A DNA stretch of 64,000 nt, from assembly GCA_039184865.1 (NCBI GenBank), contig JBCDAV010000025.1, positions 1 through 64,000 of the forward strand, read 5' to 3'. This DNA comes from Thermohalobaculum sp039184865. GTDB lineage: Bacteria > Pseudomonadota > Alphaproteobacteria > Rhodobacterales > Rhodobacteraceae. A program made the position numbers and the translations under genes. The notes below the pieces were generated by a model. It was not told where the DNA came from and made no database searches. It worked only from the letters and a program-made list of their open reading frames with translations. Positions 58,685 through 64,000 of the stretch are shown piece by piece. Each line of letters starts with the position of its first letter. The stretch's first letter is position 1.

Positions 58685-59248
58685 ATGGCGGACGGTGAGA
58701 ACGCGGCCGAGGCCGGAGACGAGAAGCATACGCCGCAGATCGATCCGGAAATCGCGAAGAAGATCACTCAGCTCCGCTCCACGATCCGCGAGAACTTCGG
58801 CAAGGTCGCGATGGCGATGATGATGGTGCCGCGCTACCGCGCCCAGACGCTCGCCGATCTCAACCACCTGCTGCTCGATCCGATGCTGCAGGACCGGATC
58901 GCCATCGCCTATCCCGGAAAGGCCGACGATAAGTCCGGGCCGGACATGACCGGCTTCGCGATCTGGGCAAGCGTCTCCGAGGAGGTCGACGCCAAGGTCC
59001 GCGAGCAGGTCGCGAACGGCGTCTTCCCGGTGCGCCTGAAGCCGGAGGAGTGGAACAGCGGCGAAATCAACTGGCTGCTGGATGTCATTGCGCCGGATCG
59101 CAAGACCACCGCGACCGTGATCGCGAACTTCCGCCAGGTCGTTAAGGGCGGAGAACTGCGCCTGCACCCGGTCGTGGCCCGTATGGTCGAACCCGATGTC
59201 CTCGAGAAGATGGGCGCCCGCAAGACGTCTGACGGCGAGCAGGCTTAA
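58685..59248 (+). CDS. HlyC-family toxin-activating lysine acyltransferase
   Basis: A 187-residue cytoplasmic protein of the HlyC/RTX acyltransferase family, which transfers fatty acyl groups from acyl carrier protein to lysines of RTX proteins before export. The diagnostic core FAIWASVSEEVDAKVREQ, LKPEEWNSGEINWLLDVIAP and LRLHP aligns with HlyC YCSWANLSLENE, LVAEDWTSGDRKWFIDWIAP and IRVDP. The Asp of the IDxIAP motif is kept as Asp133. The catalytic His23 of HlyC aligns with Tyr51 in VPRYRAQ, so the usual base seems missing; His61 lies ten residues further. GGGGG eight bases before the ATG supports this start over one 42 bases upstream. It diverges from the giant RTX gene, its likely substrate. 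Confidence 0.85.
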   Translation: MADGENAAEAGDEKHTPQIDPEIAKKITQLRSTIRENFGKVAMAMMMVPRYRAQTLADLNHLLLDPMLQDRIAIAYPGKADDKSGPDMTGFAIWASVSEEVDAKVREQVANGVFPVRLKPEEWNSGEINWLLDVIAPDRKTTATVIANFRQVVKGGELRLHPVVARMVEPDVLEKMGARKTSDGEQA

Positions 59249-59256
59249 GCGCGCAG

Positions 59257-60813
59257 TCAGGCCTGTCGCGAAGCCTTGGCCTGCGATCCGTCATCCGAGA
59301 GAATGCGCGAAATGTACTCGGCATGGTCGGCAAGCGCGTCGACCTGCTGGCGTACCTCCCGGGCGTTCATGTCGATGTAGCGGGTCAGATCGGGTTCGGA
59401 CGCCGCCTCGACCATCGGGTGATGGCGCCGGGGGCGCAGGCCCTGCCCGTACATCACCTGCAGCCAGCTCGGGATATCGAACAGTTCGGTGTTGAAGCGG
59501 ACGATGCGGCCGTCCTCCCGGAACAGATCGAGTTTTCCGGCCAGGCTGTCGGGAATGCTCATGTTGCGGCAATACCGCCAGAACTCGGAGCCGTCCCGTT
59601 CGGTCACGTGGTAATGCAGGATCAGGAAATCCCGAACCGCGGCATATTCGAAATCGAGATCCTTGTTGAATGCGTCGATCAGCGATTGCGAGAAACCTTC
59701 GTCTGGGAAGAACGCCAGCAGCTTGGCGATGCCGACCTGAATGAGGTGGATGCTGGTGGACTCCAGCGGTTCCAGAAATCCGCTGGAGAGACCGAGCGCC
59801 ACGCAGTTCTTCTTCCAGATCTGGCGCCGTTTGCCCGTGACGAAGCGCAGTTGACGCGGCTCTGCCATGCCGGCGCTCGGCAGATGATCCATCAGCGTCG
59901 TCTGCGCCGTATCATCGTCGATGAAGCTGCTCGAGTAGACATGCCCGTTGCCGATACGGTGTTGCAGCGGGATCTGCCATTGCCAGCCTGCCATGCGGGC
60001 GGTCGAGCGGGTGAACGGATCGAGCTTGCCGTTGCCCTCGCTTGGAACGGCGAAGGCCCGGTCACAGGGCAGCCAGTGCGACCAGTTCTCGTACCCGCTC
60101 TGCAGGGCCTGTTCGATCAGGACGCCGCGGAACCCGCTGCAGTCGATGAAAAGATCGCCCGAAATCGTTGCACCGCCTGACAAATCGAGTGTCTCGATGA
60201 AGCCGGTCTCGCCATGCAGGTTACAGGTCTCGACGATGCCTTCGATACGCGTGACCCCGCGCGCCTCGGCAAAGCGGCGCAGATAGGCCGCGAACCGGAT
60301 GGCATCGAGGTGGTAGGCCGTGGCGGGCATCCGCGCGTTCGTCGATCCATTGACCGGTCCGTACCGCGACTCGCGCGCCGCGACGGCATTCTCGCTGAAC
60401 TCCTCGAGATCGGTATTGCCGCCCTCGGCCCGATAGCGCAGCCAGTAATGGTAGAACGGCACCAGCCCGATCGTACGTCCGACATCGCCGAAGCCGTGAA
60501 AGTATCGATGGCCTTGGCGGAACCAGTCGATGAACTCGATCCCGAGTTTCAGCGTGCCGGAAGTCTGGCGCAGAAATTCGCGTTCGTCGATGCCCAGACC
60601 GTTGTTGAAGAGCTTGATCTGCGGGATCGTCGCCTCGCCGACGCCGACCGTCCCGATCGCCTCGGATTCGATCAGAGTGATCGCCAGCCGGTGGGCGAAG
60701 TATTTCGACAGGGCGGCGGCGGCCATCCAGCCAGCCGTGCCGCCGCCGACGATCACGACGCGCATCGGATCCCGCTCGGGTGTGCTCGCACTGACTGCCG
60801 CATGGTTTTCCAT
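59257..60813 (-). CDS. tryptophan-halogenase-like flavoprotein
   Basis: A 518-residue flavin-dependent halogenase family protein. The FAD-binding motif is VVIVGGGTAGWMAAAAL near 20-35, GEATIP follows near 60, the candidate catalytic Lys89 is in SGTLKLGIEF, and the WxWxIP signature is present as GWQWQIPLQHR. These four features fit an active flavin halogenase of the tryptophan type, requiring a flavin reductase not seen here. Many family members in alphaproteobacteria lie by TonB receptors and have unknown, perhaps non-tryptophan, substrates. The ATG at 60813 was chosen; one at 60765, just before the nucleotide-binding strand, is possible, and neither has a strong ribosome binding site. It converges on the acyltransferase gene with eight bases between and diverges from the DUF6445 gene. 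Confidence 0.85.
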   Translation of the reverse strand: MENHAAVSASTPERDPMRVVIVGGGTAGWMAAAALSKYFAHRLAITLIESEAIGTVGVGEATIPQIKLFNNGLGIDEREFLRQTSGTLKLGIEFIDWFRQGHRYFHGFGDVGRTIGLVPFYHYWLRYRAEGGNTDLEEFSENAVAARESRYGPVNGSTNARMPATAYHLDAIRFAAYLRRFAEARGVTRIEGIVETCNLHGETGFIETLDLSGGATISGDLFIDCSGFRGVLIEQALQSGYENWSHWLPCDRAFAVPSEGNGKLDPFTRSTARMAGWQWQIPLQHRIGNGHVYSSSFIDDDTAQTTLMDHLPSAGMAEPRQLRFVTGKRRQIWKKNCVALGLSSGFLEPLESTSIHLIQVGIAKLLAFFPDEGFSQSLIDAFNKDLDFEYAAVRDFLILHYHVTERDGSEFWRYCRNMSIPDSLAGKLDLFREDGRIVRFNTELFDIPSWLQVMYGQGLRPRRHHPMVEAASEPDLTRYIDMNAREVRQQVDALADHAEYISRILSDDGSQAKASRQA

Positions 60814-60867
60814 AGCAGCAAGCGTGACGCGCTCGCATCCTCGGCGCAAGTGGGTCAGAATGACCGC

Positions 60868-61584
60868 ATGGGACCCGTGGCCGCGAATCCGGAACTGACA
60901 ATCGAGGTCACGCGCCTGGGAAAGTCCGGCGAACCGGTAATTGTTATCGATAACTTTCTGACCGATCCGGATGCGATTGTCTCGGCCGCCGCCCATGCCT
61001 CCGATTGGCGCGACCTGCCACCGGGCGGCTATCCCGGGCGGCGCGCGGCCCTGCCCCGGACTTACGTTCAGACGCTTCTGCGTCGGATGGACGGGCCGAT
61101 CCGGCGGCAGTTGCTGTCGGAGCAGACAAAGCTGGATCGCTTCGACTGCTCGTTCTCGATGGTCACACGGGCGCCGGACGAACTCACAGCCCTTCAACGG
61201 GTGCCGCATATCGATATCGCCCGCGGCACGCGCGTCGCGGTCCTGCACTACCTCTGCGGTTCGGGGTTCGGCGGCACAGCGTTCTTCCGCCAAGATCGCA
61301 CCGGTTTCGAGCAGATCGGCCCGGCCGAGCGCGAACGCTACCTGGCAGAGCGCGCTGAGGGGTTGCGACGCCTTGAGACCTCGCATCAGTATCCTGATGC
61401 CGACACGCCGGGCTATGAGCGCACCGGGTTCGTCGAGGCCCGGTTCAACCGCGTCGTCGCCTATCGCAGCTTCTCGCTCCACAGCGGGATCATCGAAAAT
61501 CCCGAGGTCCTCTCGGCTGATCCCGCGCAGGGCCGCCTGACGGCCAACTTCTTCGTCGATTACGCGCCTGCCGATCCGACGTGA
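60868..61584 (+). CDS. DUF6445-like protein, probable 2OG-Fe(II) oxygenase fold
   Basis: A 238-residue protein. The strand VPHIDIARGTRVAVLHYL has an HxD pair, FGGTAFFRQDRTGFE follows, and SFSLHSGIIENP supplies a distal His, the metal-ligand pattern of the 2-oxoglutarate/Fe(II) oxygenase superfamily. From memory, DUF6445 proteins of this form are found next to tryptophan-halogenase-like genes. It diverges from that gene with 54 bases between starts, so control is probably shared. The substrate is unknown. The long upstream part of this frame is antisense to the halogenase and was excluded. Confidence 0.7.
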   Translation: MGPVAANPELTIEVTRLGKSGEPVIVIDNFLTDPDAIVSAAAHASDWRDLPPGGYPGRRAALPRTYVQTLLRRMDGPIRRQLLSEQTKLDRFDCSFSMVTRAPDELTALQRVPHIDIARGTRVAVLHYLCGSGFGGTAFFRQDRTGFEQIGPAERERYLAERAEGLRRLETSHQYPDADTPGYERTGFVEARFNRVVAYRSFSLHSGIIENPEVLSADPAQGRLTANFFVDYAPADPT

Positions 61585-61735
61585 CGCGCCGTTCCGACGA
61601 CACCAACAAATCGATTGTCGATCGCGAAAACGACGCATACCGTCGCGGCTGTACCGGACAGCGGGGAGGCGTCGGGGAATGCTCCCGGAACGCCCCGCGC
61701 ACCAGCCCCGAAGCGACAGCCTGAGGACGACGCAC

Positions 61736-62770
61736 ATGAAGTTTCATATCGCCATCAATCTCGAACGCATGTCGCCGGACGAGGACATCATGGCCGTTCG
61801 CGATCATACCATCGAGATGGTCCGGATGGCCGACCGTGCAGGCTTCGAAGTCGCCTGGGCCGGCGAGCACCACGCGCTTGAGATGACGATCGCCCCGAAC
61901 CCGTTCCAGATCCTGACATGGTGGGCGGGTGAGACCTCTAACATCCGCCTCGGCGTCGGCGTGGCCAATGCCGCTTACTGGCACCCGGTCAATCTGGCAG
62001 GCGAGGCCGCGCTGCTGGACGTGATCTCGGATGGTAGGCTCGAACTGGGTCTCGGCTCCGGCGCCTACCAACGCGAGTTCGATCGGATGAAACCGGGGCT
62101 CAGCCAGAAGGACAGCTGGCAGTACATGCAAGAAATGCTGCCGGTGGTCCAGCGCCTCTGGGAAGGTGACGTCGAGCACGATGGGACGTTCTGGCAATTC
62201 CCCTCGTCTACATCCTGCCCGAAACCGGTGCAGAACTCTGTGCCGATGTGGGTCGCAGCGCGCTCGCCGATCACGTTCGACTACGCCGTCGCCAACGATT
62301 GCAACGTGATCTGCTGGCCGCTGACCCTTCCGATGGCCGAGGCGGAGAAGTACCGCGGCCAACTGGATGACGCCATCGACAAGGCCGGCGGCGACTGGTC
62401 TGGCCGCTTCGTGCTGATGCGCCACGCTGCTGTCTATGACAACGAGGACGACCGCACGGCCGCGATTTCCTCGATCCGCCACGTGCTCGGCCAGTTCGGC
62501 AACCTGATGATGAAGAAGGGCGAGGTCCGCAACGGCTTCCCTGATCAGGTGCCGCTGGAGGAGCTCGACGGCAATGTCCGCGTGGACCCGGCGATGCTGG
62601 AGGAGAACCTGATGTTCGGGTCGCCGGACACGGTGATCTCCAAACTGAAGGCCTATGAGGATCTCGGGGTCGATGGGTTCATCTACTACGCCTCGATGGG
62701 TCTCGATCTCGAGCGCCAGCAACGGTCGCTGGAATTGTTCATCGACCGCGTGATGCCTGAGTTCGCCTGA
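61736..62770 (+). CDS. luciferase-like (LLM class) flavin-dependent oxidoreductase
   Basis: A 344-residue bacterial-luciferase-like monooxygenase using reduced FMN. It begins MKFHIAINLERMSPDEDI and has the family's WAGEHHALEM near 45, NIRLGVGVANAAYWHPVNLAGEAALLDVISDGRLELGLGSGAY between about 75 and 120, and MWVAARSPITFDYA near 180. GAGG lies nine bases upstream of the ATG. The alpha/beta hydrolase gene follows after 19 bases, so the two form an operon; oxidation followed by ester or lactone hydrolysis would be a logical pair. Confidence 0.88.
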   Translation: MKFHIAINLERMSPDEDIMAVRDHTIEMVRMADRAGFEVAWAGEHHALEMTIAPNPFQILTWWAGETSNIRLGVGVANAAYWHPVNLAGEAALLDVISDGRLELGLGSGAYQREFDRMKPGLSQKDSWQYMQEMLPVVQRLWEGDVEHDGTFWQFPSSTSCPKPVQNSVPMWVAARSPITFDYAVANDCNVICWPLTLPMAEAEKYRGQLDDAIDKAGGDWSGRFVLMRHAAVYDNEDDRTAAISSIRHVLGQFGNLMMKKGEVRNGFPDQVPLEELDGNVRVDPAMLEENLMFGSPDTVISKLKAYEDLGVDGFIYYASMGLDLERQQRSLELFIDRVMPEFA

Positions 62771-62789
62771 TCGGTCAGCCCGGACGCGG

Positions 62790-63608
62790 ATGATGCAGGC
62801 ACCGGACGGCACGGCCTATGAAGTGTACGGGCCAGCGGATGCGCCGGTTCTGGCGCTGATCCACGGGCTGGGACTTTGCCGCCACCTCTGGGTGCCGCAC
62901 ATACCGGCGCTTGCGCAGAACCACCAGGTTCTGACCTACGACCTCTACGGTCACGGCGACAGCTCGCCGCCACCGTCGGAAGCATCGCTCACCGTCTTTT
63001 CCGACCAGTTGGCCCGGTTGATAGACCATATCGGTATCTCCCGCGCGTCGGTCATCGGCTTCTCGATCGGCGGCATGATCAACCGCAAGTTTGGGCTGGA
63101 TCATCGGGATCGCCTTGAGGCGCTGGCCATCCTGAATTCCCCGCATGACCGGGGAGACGATGCCCAGCGTCAGGTCGAGGAGCGCGCGCGCAGTGTCCGC
63201 GAACAAGGTGCATTGTCGACCATGGACGCCGCCCTCGCCCGCTGGTTCACGCCAGACTACCGCGCCAAAGCGCCAAACACGCTGCAATTGGTGCGCGACT
63301 GGCGTCTGAAAGCCGATGCGGAGAGTTACGCTCAGGCGACCTGGGTTCTGGCAAATGGCGTGCGTGAGCTGATCCGACCGACCCCGCCGATCTCCGCGCC
63401 GACGCTGGTGATGACCTGCGAGAACGACTCGGGTTCGACCCCTGCGATGTCGGAGGCAATCTCGGCAGAGATCGACGGCGCAACCCGCGAGATCGTGCCG
63501 AAGCTGCAGCACCTCGGGCTTATGGAAGATCCTGGAGCCTTCACCACCTCCATCCTGCGATTCCTGTCAGAGCGGCAGATCGGAGGTTCTGTCGATCGGA
63601 AGGCTTGA
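62790..63608 (+). CDS. alpha/beta hydrolase
   Basis: A 272-residue alpha/beta hydrolase similar to enol-lactonase-like members. HGLGLCRHLW holds the oxyanion strand near 25, YDLYGHGDSS follows, and the nucleophile elbow is GFSIGG (Ser about 91). The acid is likely in TCENDSGSTP near 210, and the His in LQHLGLMEDP near 238. Two adjacent ATG codons could start it. It is in an operon with the luciferase-like oxidoreductase. Confidence 0.85.
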   Translation: MMQAPDGTAYEVYGPADAPVLALIHGLGLCRHLWVPHIPALAQNHQVLTYDLYGHGDSSPPPSEASLTVFSDQLARLIDHIGISRASVIGFSIGGMINRKFGLDHRDRLEALAILNSPHDRGDDAQRQVEERARSVREQGALSTMDAALARWFTPDYRAKAPNTLQLVRDWRLKADAESYAQATWVLANGVRELIRPTPPISAPTLVMTCENDSGSTPAMSEAISAEIDGATREIVPKLQHLGLMEDPGAFTTSILRFLSERQIGGSVDRKA

Positions 63609-63633
63609 CATAAAGGGGCCAGCGGATACCTAG
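63605..63633 (+). promoter_or_regulatory. possible promoter of the iron-binding-protein gene
   Basis: TTGACA overlaps the stop codon of the hydrolase gene and is followed after 16-17 bases by a weak -10-like TACCTA/ACCTAG. The perfect -35 match is the only strong element. No clear Fur, Irr or RirA-type site is evident. Confidence 0.3.
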
Positions 63634-63667
63634 CAGCTATACCTGACAAAGCTACTCGGAGGTTCGA

Positions 63668-64000
63668 ATGCCCTTCAGGCTCACGCTCGCGGCGATGGCC
63701 GCATTGATTGCATTTCCCGCCATTGCGGACGAGGTCAACGTCTACTCCTACCGTCAACCAGAACTCATCAAACCGCTGACCGATGCCTTCACAGAGAAGA
63801 CTGGCATTCAGGTCAACACGGTCTTCCTGAAGAAGGGCATGATCGAGCGGCTGAAGGCCGAGGGCTCGCGCTCGCCGGCCGATCTGATCTTCACGGTCGA
63901 CATTTCGCGGCTGGCCGGCGTGGTCAACGCTGGCGTCACGCAGGCCGTCGACTCGGACGTGCTGAACGCGAACATCCCCGCCGAGATGCGCGACACGAAC
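63668..64000 (+). CDS. ferric-iron ABC transporter periplasmic binding protein (partial)
   Basis: The first 111 codons of a gene cut by the window end. A signal peptide (MPFRLTLAAMAALIAFPAIA) precedes DEVNVYSYRQPELIKPLTDA, the typical start of FbpA/FutA-type ferric-ion receptors, and FTEKTGIQVNTVFLKKGMIERL. GGAGG lies a few bases upstream of the ATG. The permease and ATPase genes would be expected beyond the window. Confidence 0.85.
   Translation, partial: MPFRLTLAAMAALIAFPAIADEVNVYSYRQPELIKPLTDAFTEKTGIQVNTVFLKKGMIERLKAEGSRSPADLIFTVDISRLAGVVNAGVTQAVDSDVLNANIPAEMRDTN

Overview
The window is high-GC DNA from an alphaproteobacterium, most likely a member of the Rhodobacteraceae (Roseobacter-type). 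Evidence for this is an aapJQMP general amino-acid ABC operon, a divergent Lrp-type regulator next to a bifunctional putA, a TAXI-type TRAP operon with a fused permease, an nnrS-nnrU pair behind an FNR/NnrR-type box, and an alphaproteobacterial HlyC-like acyltransferase. I saw no rRNA, tRNA, CRISPR array, insertion sequence or phage gene.

Left third (1-29 kb), mostly metabolism and transport. A family 2 glycosyltransferase and a gamma-glutamyltransferase (GGT) diverge from about 1.1 kb. GGT is followed by two tandem lipoprotein genes on the opposite strand, repeated with a period near 1417 bp. Each upstream end carries a degenerate copy of the last codons of GGT. Then come nnrS-nnrU, a small secreted-type RTX protein, an ABC1/UbiB-type kinase, a SnoaL-like protein, a glutathione transferase, the regulator/putA pair, and a tight minus-strand operon (TAXI binding protein, fused TRAP permease, alpha/beta hydrolase, sulfatase) that looks like uptake plus hydrolysis of an organic acid or ester. 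A leucine-rich-repeat protein and aapJQMP, with an attenuator-like hairpin behind aapJ, complete this part.

Centre (29.5-58.4 kb). One uninterrupted minus-strand gene of 28,845 bp encodes a 9,614-residue RTX protein. It has an N-terminal class-3-lipase-like domain with a GHSLGG elbow, an EF-hand-like region, an array of about two dozen RTX plus haemolysin-related modules, two blocks of cadherin/Ig-like tandem domains separated by a second RTX block, and a C-terminal RTX/serralysin-like region expected to carry a type I secretion signal. Divergent from it, across a 312-bp region with a recognisable promoter and two dyads, lies a HlyC-family toxin-activating acyltransferase whose usual catalytic histidine appears to be replaced. 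No type I exporter is in the window. This pair is the strongest candidate for an unusual system here.

Right end (59.2-64 kb). A tryptophan-halogenase-like flavoprotein diverges from a DUF6445/2OG-Fe(II)-oxygenase-like gene. These are followed by a luciferase-like monooxygenase, an alpha/beta hydrolase and the first part of a ferric-iron-type periplasmic binding protein that runs off the window.
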